Below, one piece after another: positions 1 to 11,662 of a stretch of DNA of 64,000 nucleotides (position 1 is its first letter; each line of letters starts with the position of its first letter). The notes beneath the pieces were generated by a model that was given only the letters and a program-made list of their open reading frames with translations, had not been told where the DNA came from and searched no databases. The position numbers were made by a program, and so were the translations under genes. This DNA comes from Lucinisca nassula (taxonomy: Eukaryota > Mollusca > Bivalvia > Lucinida > Lucinidae): the NCBI GenBank assembly GCA_963580285.1, contig OY757019.1:58858587-58922586 (forward strand), read 5' to 3'.

Positions 1-1030
1 TACTTTTTTTCTGGACAGAACCATATCCTAGCTACACACAGATGCAATCCGATACAGACGGAATTGAAACTATGCTGCATAGATTTCACGGCGCAACATT
101 TTCAACGATTTGCTGCTTTGATCGCCTTAAAGGCATTTATTCTGTAACAGTAAAACACACCGTGTGTCCATAATTGTTTTATTGCCCCCTGTGATATACT
201 GACTATAGCAGATCAAAGGCGGCCCTTAATAGGGTGATTAGTAGCTCTTGTTGAATCCCCTGACTGAGACCATTAAGGGGAAAATCAATAATGTACACCA
301 GTCAACAGTAAGTAATTTATTGATTTTCCCCAAGGCGGCCCCTTACCTGTTGAAAACAGAGGACTTCTCTCCAGTGAGCACTGAGGGCTACATAATATTA
401 TGTAATGAAATGATAGTCTTCAATAATCAAGAATAAATGCCTTTAACAATAACTTGATCGACTGCATATGTCATGATTCACTTCATAATTGTACAAAACT
501 CGAATAGATATATGCAGAAAATCCTGAATTTGTGTTAAAGTGAAAAATGTTATGCAGTTGTACATTAATCGGCTGAAAACAAAATAAAAAACTGTCGATA
601 GTTTGGTAAACAATATTGTTTTACCTCTCACGCAAAACAATCCGCTTGAAAACCAAGTGAAAAATAAGGCTACGATAATGGTTTGTATTTTTTTTGTCAA
701 AATATGAATACTTCGGAAGTGTTTTCCCGTACAGCTACTGACCTTCTGCACAAATACCAGGTAACTGATCTATGTCGTAAACTACACATTTTACCTCTCA
801 GACCAAACAAAAAAAGAAAAAAAAAACGCTTGAAATTTCATTGAGAAATAACGCTTCTATGGCGGTTTACGAACATACGTTTCACCCGTCCGTTATTTGA
901 CGAAATATTCGCTTTTTCAATTTAAATTCTAAAAGTTGGGTATTAGATATTTGTAGAAAGGTCTGATATAGGTAAACAAGACTGAGTATAAAAATAAAAA
1001 AAAATACAAATTAGGAAGTTATTGTATTTT
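1..1030. other. AT-rich non-coding stretch
   Basis: No gene, SINE or transposase could be recognised here. Short open frames lack family motifs and look like chance. The only structure seen is the inverted repeat at 277-331, entered separately, and short A/T tracts. Confidence 0.5.
277..331. repeat. Perfect 15-bp inverted repeat (hairpin)
   Basis: Arms 277-291 (GGGGAAAATCAATAA) and 317-331 are exact reverse complements separated by 25 bp. Both arms are followed or preceded by related GGCGGCC-type sequence. This could be the end of a MITE or a cruciform-forming site. Function is unknown. Confidence 0.75.
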
Positions 1031-1116
1031 CTATAGTAGCTGATTATGTACGGCGATTTTACGTACAACTAAAATACACAAAATACTTAGACTTTTTCCA
1101 TGTTTTATTTTGTCAG

Positions 1117-3277
1117 CCAGACAACGTCCAGTCAGAAATCTGCGCCGTGCAGACCAAGTCATTGAGCAGGTGTACGTTCTTGAAGAGCCCAATGAAGAGG
1201 AGATTGAGCCTGCTAGGCCAAAGACATCACAGCTGAGCACGCACATCTATTTCAAGGACGAATTGGAAGTTGAATAGCAGCCCTTGAGAATGTCTGAAAA
1301 GAGAAAGAAATCGCCGTCGCTCTCACCTATTGGACCAATGCCACAGAGGCCATCAAAAAGAAAGATCAACTTGAAAGCGGCAAGACTGGCAAGTCAAGAA
1401 TGGTGAGACAACCAGCAGCAATGAATCCTACAGTTATCGTCAGGTTAGTAGACATATTCAATTTATTGACCCTCAAAAGTTAACATTTTATCTGAAACTG
1501 ATAGCGGCAATAAATAACTTGTAGGTTCGAGACGTTCATTCCGCCACATGACGTGTTTAAGCTCGTTGTTCTCAATATTTATGAAATTTTGCATAATCGA
1601 CTGCAGAATTGTGGATACATTTGACCGCAAAATTATGGGCATTTTCCGTTGGTTCTTGTAACTGATCATATTACCTTTTTAACTAATTAAAATCTTATTT
1701 GTCCTTATTTTTTAGATACCCAGGAATCAAATACTGGTGAATTACAGAAGACATCAGGCGACGGCGACTCTCGGGCTCAATCTCCAGAGACCAAGGGAGC
1801 ACTAGAAAAAGAATCACCGGAAGCAGAAACCGGTGAACTAGAGGAAGCATCCGGAGACGGCAACACCCGGGCTCAATCTCCAGAGACCAGGGAACCCTAG
1901 AAATGGAATTACGGGAAGAAGCAACCGGCGAACTAGAGGAAGCCACTGGCGACGGCGACGAGCGAGCGCAATCTCAAGGGACCAGGCAAGCCCTAGAAAT
2001 GGCAAACCCGGAAGAAGAAACCGGGGAACTAGAGGGAATATCCGGCGACGTTCACTCCCGGGCACAATCTCTAGAGACTCGGGAAGCCCTATAAATGGAA
2101 ACAGCGGAAGCAGAAACCGGTGAACTAGAGGAAGCATCCGGCGACGGCGACTCCCGGGCTCAATCTCCAGATACCAGGGGAGCCCTATAACTGGAATCAC
2201 CGGAAGCAGAAACCGGACTCAATCTCGAGAGACCAGGGACGCCCTAGAAATAGAATCACACGTAGCAGAAACCGGTGAAATAGAAGAAGCATCCCGCGAC
2301 CACCATCCTCAATCTCCAGAGGACAACGAAGCCCTTAGAGATTGAATCAAATGCTCCAGTACAACATTAGGAATTCATAGCCGAGAAATATACGGGTAAG
2401 TCTTTTGTATACAATGATGGCTGGATGACGCGATTTTACGCCCTCATCAATAATACTTCAGTTGGAAAGATTTCCGCCTCAAGCTCGAATCTAATGCCGC
2501 TAGATCTGTCAGTCGTCTTTTGGAGATCGTTTTCAGTAATTTTATTGATCTTAATTAATTTTGTAGATTATATACCCTAATGTGTTTTCTATAGCACTGT
2601 TATTTTTTCTTCTGCAAGTGAAGATGAGGAATCGGTCGTCGATGATGTGGAGGTGGTTGATAGTGGAGGGGACAAAGACGACGATATTATATATCCCACA
2701 GGGAGCCAGACATAGTATGCATTCATTCATACACGCACCATGTAATTTATCTCCAGATTTTTAGCATTGTTCCTGTTTTCTCTGTCAATATGACTAAAAT
2801 ATGAGTTGCTAATTTTTTCACAGGTGGAGCAGGCTTCAAATGGAAGTATCTGTAGCAGAAGGAGAGGACATAGCGGAGGAAAGCGTAATTGACGCCGCCG
2901 CAGAGGAACCGAACTTCGGACCGAACGACAAAGATGACGGAGTCGCGGATAAGGTGGCGGATGATGGAGCTGACGCAATGAGAGACAAAGATGCATTCGT
3001 GGTCGCAGAAGATCAGGCGGTGAAAAATAGAAGAGGTCGGACTGATGCCAGAAAAGGTACCATGGAGAGGGAGAGGGAGAGGAATCTTGTTTGATCAAAT
3101 ATTCATTAATTGGAACTTATTTTAACATACAATTAAGACATCTAACATCATGTTTGTTAATACGTAAAACCAGCTGCATATTCAATGCATCGTTTCCCGT
3201 GTGTTCTTATTCAAACTTTCTTTCATCTTTCAGAAACACAAGAGGCATGGATGCCCATATTGTGGAGAATATAAAAA
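1117..3277 (+). pseudogene. Possible decayed multi-exon gene with acidic repeat region
   Basis: Several blocks look like exons bordered by plausible splice sites. Block one starts after TTTTGTCAG at 1116 and reads from 1119 as a charged segment (ADQVIEQVYVLEEPNEEEIE) to a stop at 1275-1277. A second frame then continues (ALTYWTNATEAIKKKDQL) to a CAG/GTTAGT-like donor near 1448, so a frameshift is likely. Block two starts after TTTTTTAG at 1715 and holds the 96-bp acidic repeat. Block three (from 2619) is Asp/Glu-rich (EDEESVVDDVEVVDSGGD). Block four (ATG at 2840 to a donor near 3056) is also acidic. Block five starts after TTTCAG at 3233 and contains HGCPYCGE, a possible zinc-binding CxxC. 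The last block is cut by a retroelement tail at 3278. The exon phases do not all agree, so it is either a pseudogene or not one gene. I do not recognise the family. Confidence 0.35.
1733..2210 (+). repeat. 96-bp in-phase acidic coding minisatellite
   Basis: About five units start near 1733, 1829, 1925, 2021 and 2117, exactly 96 bp (32 codons) apart, with degenerate material to about 2340. The translated unit is rich in Glu, Gly, Ser and Asp and contains ETGELEEASGDGDSRAQSPE. The length is a multiple of three and the units conserve the protein reading, which suggests past coding constraint. Stops and frame changes now interrupt the frame (for example after SPETREP near 1898). Confidence 0.8.
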
Positions 3278-3365
3278 CTAGAAGGGAAGGCAAGGATCAG
3301 GCATCGATACAAATAACCCACAGCTCCCATCAGAGATCCCAAACATGAAACAACTAGACCCGGGT
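3278..3365 (-). mobile_element. 5'-truncated Penelope-like 3' tail
   Basis: The sequence matches, on the minus strand, the last ~85 bp of the family tail seen across the window: TAGAAG, GATCAGG, ATCGATACA, then ACCCACAGCTCCCATCAGAGA. It abuts the candidate CxxC exon and appears to truncate it. Confidence 0.7.
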
Positions 3366-4150
3366 GGATTCCAATATACCGGTTCCCGGAAGTTGCAGCA
3401 GTCGTGTAAATTTCATTAAATTCCCATTTTCGTACAATTTTGCTTTTTAAATTTGGAGAAAAAAGTCTAAAAGTTTGACAGTTTCGCTAAAGACAAACGA
3501 TCACCAAAGCCGGTACACTTTTAAATACCAAACAAGGGACAAAAATTTAGTGACAAAGTGACCGTCTCAACGATTTGCTTTCCACTTTTTATAGTGCCAC
3601 AAATCGGAAGCCCGCAATTTCCAGTTTTGGCACCCGTTTGCCCGAAAAGACCGATAGACAATAAATCATCGGACTGTTGGAACACATGATAAAAACCCGG
3701 AGCTGCCCGACAATAGCTAATTTAATTATCGGACATCTCCGAAATGAATCCATCATGAGTACAGAGCACAGAAAAACCCAAAAGAACCACACATGCAGGA
3801 ATGGAGTGCGCTATTCGTTATAGCACTGCAAGGTTTATCATAAAACAAAGCAATACTAATTCAGGAGCATCAAGAAAGTAAACTCCATACGATAGATCAC
3901 AGCTATCGCCAGCTGATAGCTATTATTCATTCTGTCCGTCTATCAGACGGGTTCCCGATAAGATTTCGGTTGCCCGGAAGAACCGCAAATAACTTCACGG
4001 GTCTTGATAAAGAAGCAATTAACCGAGGCCCGCTACAAAAGATAAAAAATCGCTCGAACGAGCCCGACTCCCGTTACAGGCCATCCGAAAGTTCCCGAAA
4101 ACCCGAACATAATGGGTGAATTTAAACAGAAATATCAAACAAGGTGAAAT
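3366..4150. other. Unassigned non-coding stretch
   Basis: No recognisable coding region, SINE head or transposon end was seen. It contains short CCCGA/TCGGG-rich words around 3600-4110 that could be remnants of an old DNA transposon, but no terminal repeats were identified. Confidence 0.4.
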
Positions 4151-4154
4151 TCCA

Positions 4155-4587
4155 TCATAATATGTTGGCCTTATCGCACGAGTCTGTTTTTAGAATTCCA
4201 TTTTCCCTTAGCGAATTGATCCCACACACATCCTTTTTCATGGATTCTACGAATGACCAAAACTTTTTAACCTTACCATTCTTTTGGGGTTTATCGGGAT
4301 CTGTATTCACCTTCAAAGGTAAAGATGCTGGAAACATGCGTCCAATATTGATCTCTTATATCCTTTTGCACGTGTGCTCTGAACCGTTTGTAATGATTCT
4401 TAACGTCAGGGCTGCTAGACTTGCGAGCACGAAAATACATTCGACTGCGTCTTCTGATGAGATGATTGATCGTGTTATCGATCCATGGTGGACTATGTTT
4501 TATTTTGGTCATTTTCGTTGATATAAACCTTTCCCTAGCCGTGGTTAATTCGGGCATAAAACTGACCCACAAATCATAAGCTGACAT
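4155..4587 (-). pseudogene. LINE (non-LTR) ORF2 fragment, linker before RT
   Basis: The minus strand encodes PPWIDNTINHLIRRRSRMYF, then YKRFRAHVQKDIRDQYWTHV, then KKFWSFVESMKKDVCGINSL and a KTDSCDKANIL ending. This order is the linker between the endonuclease and reverse transcriptase of Jockey/CR1/RTE-type LINE ORF2 proteins. A frameshift separates the two open pieces between about 4291 and 4337. Neither the AP endonuclease nor the RT core is present. It is a dead fragment. Confidence 0.75.
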
Positions 4588-4624
4588 GTGCGAGAGGTCA
4601 GAGTTTTATTATGATATGAAAACC

Positions 4625-5290
4625 TCTCTGTAATCATTGAAGCCTTCAGCTCGACTTCTAGATATTTGGATGATTTATTTAATATTGAGAATACCTATTT
4701 CGATGGTTTGATCGGTCAAATTTACCACCCCGACTTAAGGTAAATAAAGCAAATTCTTGCTTTAAATAATATTTATTTGCAAATAAATTACAAAGAAATA
4801 CGTACATAGATACATACACGCAAAATGAAACAGGATCTGACGGTAAGCACAGTGCTTATAATAATAATAATAATGATAATAATAATAATATTAATATTAA
4901 TCAATCTTATTTATAGAGGGTAACACATTTAGTACTAGTACTTATCTTCCATGTGGCCCTCTTTCCCTGGGTAGGAACCAATAATAAGCAATGTGGATAA
5001 AGTCTCTTGCTCAAGGAAACAACACTTGGCCCTTGCGGGGATCGACCCGGCTACCTCTCGATCTCAAAACCTATTCTTTACCACTGTACCACAGCACTTA
5101 TATGGAAGTAATTTCAAAAGAAAGCAATTTTTTTCTGATACTGAGACCCCGTTTTTCGATTTACATTTATCTTTTGTTGATGGGTGTGTTTCCTGCAATA
5201 ACATGATAAACGCGATGATTTTGAGTTTGTGATGGTAATTTTTTCCTTTCTTGCATGGTGTTGTGCCGCGTGGGCATCCTCACAGCGTAG
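4625..5290 (+). pseudogene. Penelope-like RT fragment split by a SINE (P1)
   Basis: Before the interruption the plus strand reads SRYLDDL-like (DIWMIYLI in the annotated frame; the family motif is RYLDDL) and YFDGLIGQIYHP. After it, it reads SDTETPFFDLHLSFVDGCVS and PFLHGVVPRG. The two halves align with consecutive parts of the better copy at 32500-32800. The interruption at about 4757-5127 holds a tRNA-derived SINE and other sequence. N-terminal and C-terminal parts are missing and stops are frequent, so it is non-functional. Confidence 0.75.
4858..5095 (-). mobile_element. tRNA-derived SINE
   Basis: On the minus strand the head starts near 5090 with CAGTGGTAAAG (A-box-like) and GGGTCGATCCCC (B-box-like), the internal pol III promoter layout of tRNA-derived SINEs. 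The tail ends in an ATA-type microsatellite at 4858-4905. Flanks CACAGTGCTTATA (left) and CACAGCACTTATA (right) are a likely slightly diverged target-site duplication. It lies inside Penelope-like RT fragment P1. Confidence 0.7.
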
Positions 5291-5944
5291 GACCGGAAAT
5301 GTACAGTGTTTGGGATGCTTGAAAGTGACCTGTTTAGAGACGGTTTGTTACTTGCATTTATTTATTGTGAGGGTTATCGTACAACCTTCATTTCTTACAA
5401 ATTTTCTGTTGTGTGTGGATTGAAAAAGAAGCACATAGGCACATATTCGACTACAATATTCTTTATCCAGCGTTTTAAATGTCGCTACTTGAATAAATAA
5501 TTGTACACTTACTTGTATTGTCATTGTACAGTGCTCTGAGATCTATGACAATGGGTTTTATACAGTGGCCTGAAAGTTCTGTGAATTATTGTGAAGAATT
5601 AAAAGGGAAGTTTTTCACAAAATACACCGAAAGATACATGTGCACTCTTTCGACTTTGAAGAGATATTAAAATTCAACCTTTACAAAACGAGTTCGAAAT
5701 CTGTCTTCTCAAATGCTGGGACCAGTTGCAAATATTAAATTCTTGATTGCGTGGGTTCACTACTACGGTTCAGCTCTATGGTTAAGTGTATTTAGAGAAG
5801 GCTTTTTGAGGTCGAGTACGTTTCCAAAGGTAACTTATTCGGACAAAATTCAGTCCAGCTTCAATGCGCACCTACGGTTGAATATTTCGGTGCCCTAATC
5901 ACAGCCTTAGTGCAAATGTGGATGGAAAGTTTTGGGGTTTAGTA
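5291..5944. other. Unassigned stretch
   Basis: After the P1 RT remnant no motif could be recognised. Short open frames have no family features. Confidence 0.4.
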
Positions 5945-7560
5945 AAATAGAAGTGGGGCAATGATCAGGAATCGATACAGTTAACCCACAGCTTCATCAG
6001 AGACACCAAAGGGAAAGAAACACAAACACGAAGCAACAGACCCGAACGGAAACACCAACAGCGGAAAGCCAAAAGGACAGTCACTTTCCCACAAAATGGC
6101 CAATAGTCTATCCAAAACAAAATAATATAAACGACACAAACACCCAAAGACAAGACGCAACAAAAATAATCCGCGACAGAAGAACACCTTGGAACGGTCA
6201 GCGGAAACGAAATGCACTGGGGGAGGGGGGGGGGGCTTGAATCGATTTTACATAGCCACAATCCTCGCCCTTACTTCCGTCGCGATTAAAACAAAAATTT
6301 GTTCAATCCGCATGAAGGCCTCATCAGCGCAACATCTCCGTGAACACAACCACATCAAGTCACCATAGAGATGAAACAACGGTGAGACCTCGACAACAAG
6401 AAACAACAGAAATGCTGGAGCAAAAGAAAACCAACGCTTAGACTCCGATGGGCCCGACCGGAGACTGAACATCAGGTACCAACCAACATAAGCCTTTACG
6501 TTGGAACCGTCAGAGAATCTGAGACCTGACCCACCGGTGTGCAGTTTAAGAGAGAAACAAAGATGTCAACCGTGATTGGGTAACTACCATATATGCAGTC
6601 TGTCGTATAACATTTATGTTGTACCCAATCTTTTTATATCGAAGAATGATTTTCCGAAAATGGTTGCTGAAGTCATGGCGTATATATTTTTTTCCGAATT
6701 TATGTACTAAGTCACCATAAAATTCGGGTTCCGATTAACCTTGTTGCAGAAGAGTTTTAAGTCCAATATTGAATTTTGAAATTAAATCAGAATGACGTAT
6801 AAAAATTTGAAAAGGCTTACCGTAGTTTATGGAACGGATAACCCTGATTAAGAAGTTTAGCCGTAAACAACTTAATACGAGAGTTGAAGTAATACTCTAT
6901 CACTCTACCAAATCGAATTAATTGCGAAATATAGACGCCACAGGCGCACGAGGAACATCACTATCCAAAAAGGAAAGTTTACAATCTCAAAATAAAAATC
7001 ATCGCGTTTATCATAAATTTTTGCAAGAAAAAAAAAAAAAAAAAACATCCACATAAGATAGATGTAACGCCAAAAACGGGGCCTCGGTATCAGAAGAATT
7101 TGCTTTATTTAACTGAGTTCGGGGTGGGGGGGGTTAAAATTGACTGTTCGAACTATCGAAATAGGTATAATCAATATTTAGTGAATCATCCAAATATCTA
7201 GAAGTGGAGTTGAAAGATTCAATGATTTCAGACTGGTTTTCAGCAGAAAGGGACATCATGAAGTCTCTCTCACAACAAAACAAAAAACAGATCAGCCACA
7301 AGTGGTGCGCAACTAGTACCCATCGCAATACTTGTCTAAATAACTTAGTACCAAATCTTATGTAAATATTGTCAAAAAGGTTGAGAGATTCACACACTTT
7401 CTGACATGACCATAAATAGAAGTGGAGGCAATGATCAGGATTCGATACAATCAACCCACAGCTTCTATCAGGGACACCAGAGGGAAAAAGTAAAGTTTTA
7501 TGCTCTTCAGAAGTGAAATACGCATTTCGTACATTAAGTCTATAGAGCAACTTGAACAGT
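5945..7560 (-). pseudogene. Penelope-like element, RT to 3' tail (inactive)
   Basis: Read on the minus strand from about 7560: NVRNAYFTSEEHK, WSCQKVC, IYIRFGTKLFRQV, a frameshifted GIPMGTNCAPLVADL region (the AMGTSCAPLVADL frame is still readable), ENQSEIIESFNSTSRYLDD (RT motif C), the PFLDL and NFPFLD region, the GLSEPEFYGDLVYKF-like C terminus, then the non-coding family tail ending at 5945 (subfamily B, ending CATTGCC..CACTTCTATT in plus sense). Frameshifts, an expanded poly-A near 7027 and stops make it dead. The 5' half is absent. A 70-bp tail of the same family sits inside the RT at 7426-7495. Confidence 0.8.
7426..7495 (-). mobile_element. 70-bp Penelope-like tail nested in RT
   Basis: The segment carries the family 3' terminus (TAGAAGTGGAGGCAATGATC) and stops after about 70 bp, between HKTLL and WSCQKVC of the surrounding minus-strand RT. 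It runs in the same orientation and is read through without a stop. Confidence 0.7.
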
Positions 7561-8763
7561 TTATTTTTAACAAGACATTTTGATTGCCTTTGTTTGAGGC
7601 GTATTATTGTTGTGTTTTTTTTTTCAGTGTATTCGAGCTTGTGCCTTGACATCACCCACCTTGTCAGTACAACCTAGGGGCTACCGCGGAGCGTAATCAA
7701 CAGGAAAAAAAGATTTTAAGTATCTTAAACTGCAGCATTATTGTGAAAAATTTTCATTTGTTATTTTCTACAAACTTAGATCCAGTCAATTATTCCAAAT
7801 AGTTTATGATTTTTGGCATGTAAAGGTATGAAAGGCTTGTATAACTCGTCAACGGTATTTGCACTGTTCTTGAATAAAATTGGCAGTGATCTAAGAACGA
7901 ATCCAAATAAAATAATGAATTAATTACCTGAACATGTTTCAAAATACAAATATTTCGATAATTGTAAGATTTTTACTCTTTGTGGCTGCAAAGTAAGAAT
8001 ATTTTAAATTTTAATCATTTGTATCCAATCTTAATATAAACTTTTAACCCCGCACCATAACATGTAAATAGACAACTCTCGATTCGTGACGGGATTAAAA
8101 GTCTGTATGAAGAGTGAATTGAAATAATTCAAATTCAAAGTAGTTTTATTTTGTTGCCAAACAGATAAGAAATATTCTAAGAATCTGAAACGAAAATAGT
8201 TTTCAAATTCACTCTAACATTCATGTATAAGTTATTTCGTTTGGATAAATACTGAGTTATATGCCAATTTAATTCATGTATCATGCAAATATCGTTGACG
8301 AATGATGCAAAATTTCTTACTTTAGAAACCACACAATATTATCAGTAAAAGTCTACATTTTTATAAATTAATATAAAATAAAACCTTGGAGTGGCTGCTT
8401 CTTTTATTCACAATTATATTGGTGACCCTCTACAATAATAAGCTAAAACCGTTCCGCTCTAAGAAAAACAATTGTCACCAGCGCTAAAGATAAAAAAGCG
8501 TCGGCGTGAGCGATTCCTGGCCACCTTGGCTCTCTAGTAACCATTAAACAAGTTGAAGCCGATTTACGACTCTCATCCAAATACGTGCATTTTCATGTTC
8601 ATGCTGTCATGGTACAAAATAATCAGGACAAAGAAGAAATGCAATATGATATTTCTAGATTGTTGTTATCTTCCTCGCATCCACCATGGGTACATTGTAA
8701 TGGTCAGTGTAAAAGAGATTTTGCCACAAACTGGCGAAATTCCTTCATAGTCATCGAAACAGC
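7561..8763. other. AT-rich unassigned stretch
   Basis: No coding motif was recognised. At about 8375-8440 there is an AATAAAA run followed by ATTGGTGACCC, which loosely resembles an LTR end plus the leader of a gypsy-like retrotransposon. No gag or pol follows, so it was not called. Confidence 0.4.
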
Positions 8764-9015
8764 TTTTGGCGGTTATTCTTCTATGGCGGTTTATTTATTT
8801 GTTGTTTGTTACTTACTGTGTGTATCACTTGTGTCTTTTTATTTTGGATGGTCATATGGCCATTTTGTGGGAAAGTAACTGTCCTTATGGCCTTCCTTTG
8901 TTTAGGTTTCCATTATGGTTTGGTCGCTTAGTGTTTGTGTTTCTTTCCCTTTGGTGTCTTTGATGGATGGAGTAAGTTAATTGTATCGATTCCTGATCTT
9001 TGTTTTACTTCTACT
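8764..9015 (+). mobile_element. Penelope-like 3' tail, subfamily A
   Basis: About 250 bp matching the family tail from the GGCGGTT..TCTTCT block to the terminus CTTTGTTTTACTTCTACT. It is 5' truncated and has no RT sequence upstream. Confidence 0.8.
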
Positions 9016-9190
9016 CTGGATAGCCTATTGGCCATTTGTGGGAAAGTAACTGTCCTTTTGGCTTTCCGCTGTTGGTGTTTCCGTTGAGGTTTGTTGCTTC
9101 ATGTTTGTGTTTCGTTCCCTTTGGTGTCTCTGATGGGAGCTGTAGGTTAATTATATCGATCCCGATCATCGCCTCTACTTCTATTTTCTA
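9016..9190 (+). mobile_element. Penelope-like 3' tail, subfamily B
   Basis: It immediately follows the subfamily A tail. It begins at GGATAGCCTATTGGCC and ends ATCGCCTCTACTTCTATTTT, the subfamily B terminus. Two tails sit directly head to tail. Confidence 0.8.
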
Positions 9191-9324
9191 CATCTCTTCG
9201 GTGACAGTACAAAATCGCATCAGATCTGAAACATGCTTCTGCAGGTGACAATTCAAAATTGCTTCAGCACAAGAGGAAGAATAAAAGAAACATCTGATTG
9301 TTTTTATCTGAAAATGATCATTTT

Positions 9325-9925
9325 TAGCTCGTCGGTTTTTTGAAAAAAAACTTTCGAGCTATTGTCATCACTCCGGCGTCTGCGTTGTCGTCTGGCGTCG
9401 TTAAAAAAAACTTAACCTTGGCTATAACTTAAAAAGTATTAGACCTAGCCTCATGAAACTTCATACACACACTCATCATCACAAGAGCTACATTTTGACC
9501 AAGGACCATAACAACATTATTGATTTTGGCTGAATTATCTCCCCTTTTCCAATTTTTTTCTGAAACACATTTTTTGCTCTCATTTTAATACTATTCACAA
9601 CAGAGCCTTCAATCTTCACATGGATGTTCCTTGGGACAAGTCCTTTTCAGTGATACCACACTTTTTGATCTGTGACCTTGACCTTTGAACTTTGACCTAT
9701 TTTTCGAAAATTTAACCGAAAACCTTAACCTTGACCATATTTCCAAAAGTATTTGGCCTACCTTCATGAAACTTCATACACATACTCACCATCACAAGAG
9801 CTACATTCTCTACAAGTTTTATAACTCCATCTTGCAATTTGATTGCTCTTGTTTGACTTAGAACTTTGGTTTTCTAAATGAAACTGCAGACGAGCGTTGG
9901 CACCCGCATGCGGTGCTCTTGTTTA
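9325..9925. repeat. ~600-bp dispersed repeat with internal duplication
   Basis: Two internal blocks (near 9452 and 9766, ~314 bp apart) share CATGAAACTTCATACACA, CACAAGAGCTACATT and CTTAACCTTG words. The right end is GCATGCGGTGCTCTTGTTT. There is no coding capacity. From memory this resembles a common mollusc interspersed repeat, probably a non-autonomous DNA element; that assignment is weak. Confidence 0.5.
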
Positions 9926-9929
9926 TTTA

Positions 9930-10580
9930 TTTATATTTATTTTTTCTGGAAAATTATTTAATAAATATGAATAGGCACGTTTTCGAAACGAACCGGGTTC
10001 AAAATTCCTCAAAATGGGACATTGGGATTCCATTTTGTGTCACAATATTCTCAGGAACTACTGGGCCTACAACGTGGAAGTTTTGTACAGATGTGGACAG
10101 TGGTTCAATATGTTGTGTATACCAGGCTCAGTCTGCTGCTGCTCATGTTACCATTTCCTTGTTCATTTTTCTTTTTCTCAGATTTTTACACATTGAAAAA
10201 TTTGTAAGCAATTTTCTCAGAACTTATAAGGGCTTCAAAGTTGAAACTTAGTCAACAAATTAATCACGGCGTATACCAGAATCAGACTGCTTGTGCTAAC
10301 ATGCATGTCCCATTAATTGCTTTAGCAACCAGAACCTTTCAAAATCTACTCCATGAGCGCTGCTTGGATTTTTTCCATATGAATGTTTCTTCAATAGAAG
10401 GTCTTCAAATATTGCTAAAGCAATTCTGTTGGGCGGGCCTGAAGAATAGATTGGGCTACACAGTGTTACACTTTGCACTCTTTAACGAAAGGGTGCCGGC
10501 GTTTTCAAATACTTTTGATACTGTTTTTGAATTCGTAATAAAGTTACTATTTCAAAACAGTTCTTATTTTCATATTGAAC
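9930..10580. other. Unassigned stretch
   Basis: Open frames here lack recognisable motifs. Part of it may be 3' flank of the mariner remnant on the minus strand. Confidence 0.4.
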
Positions 10581-10599
10581 CACAAAATAATTTTAATAT

Positions 10600-11390
10600 T
10601 CACGTTCCAGTATCCCTTACGCCGTTTCTCTTTAGTAAAGATATTACTTGTTTGAAGTGTAAAAGAATAGGGGCGAGTATGCAAAATTGTATAATGAACG
10701 GCCAGTAAAGGGTTTTCTTTAGTAAAGGAAACAGGAAAAAGTTGCAGGGACTAAGGTCTGGCAAATAAGGTGGATAAGAGAGCTGAGCTACCTTTTCTTC
10801 TTTGTGAACAGGTACGTTGTTATAGATAAGACGCATACCTCTTAAACCGGTTGCTTGTCTATGTTTTCAGAGTGTGTCTTTACTCTTCCTCACTTATCCT
10901 AACAACACCGCATTCTTATAAAAATTTACCTGTGATTGCCTTGCCATTTTGTTCGGGAAGTTCAAACAGTTTGTCAATCGCAACTGATAAGTATCGCACA
11001 CTAAACTTTTGCCGCAAATAGACCCAGGTCTCACCACAGGTAAACACCTCCGATACTCTGATACTCTATGTGTGACAAACATCTTATATTTTCTCAAAAG
11101 ATGATTCGCCATGCTTACAGGGTATTTTTTTTTTTTTTGTTGTTGTTGTTTTAGTCAAGAGATGCGGGACTCATCGTGCACAAACCTTTCTCGTAAGTTT
11201 CAACACCTTAGTCAACATTGTATGAAATGTTTCCCCATAAAAGACCATCGCTACCTTTTACCGTGAAGCTTGAATCTTGTTTGACCATACCTTCCAGAGC
11301 AGCAAACACAGCTTTTGTCACAGCTTTTCTGGCTGTCCGGGCTCATCTTTCAAGTCAATTTTACTACCTTTAATTTTTGCTATCTACATA
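10600..11390 (-). pseudogene. Mariner-type transposase remnant
   Basis: The minus strand preserves pieces in the expected order. Near 11390-11150: DEPGQPEKL, then a FHTMLTKVLKL / KVCARWVPHLL-like segment, matching the linker after the mariner helix-turn-helix domain. Near 10836-10690: RLIYNNVPVHKEEKVAQL, then YPPYLPDLSPCNFFLFPLLK, the hallmark end of the DDD catalytic domain. The usual Asp in the HDN block is Asn here (YNN), while the Asp of the PDL block remains. Several frameshifts split it and no terminal inverted repeats were found, so it is dead. Confidence 0.75.
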
Positions 11391-11662
11391 TTGACGCTGT
11401 AGAGTTTGCATTCAGTAAGGATTGAGTAAATATGACAATATCAACTATAACGTTTGAAAGACTGAACGGATTAGATCGAAATTTCATCCTATTACAGAAA
11501 ATACCCCCCCCCCCCCCGTCAAACCAACACAGTTTCCACTTGCTCCACACAAAAGCGATATGGAGGCTATTAGTTGCAACTAAATCACGCCCCTCGTATA
11601 TCAGGGGCGGTTGGATGAGGCGGAAGGCGTCGTTTGTATCGCGTCAGTGATGTGCGCCGCTG

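Noticed and set aside
1838..2200. Minus-strand 120-aa repetitive frame opposite the 96-bp repeat
   Set aside because: It is the complement of the acidic repeat; the plus-strand reading has better composition and splice-like borders.
8375..8440. LTR end followed by TTGGTGACCC-like leader
   Set aside because: No matching second LTR, no gag or pol, and the match is short.
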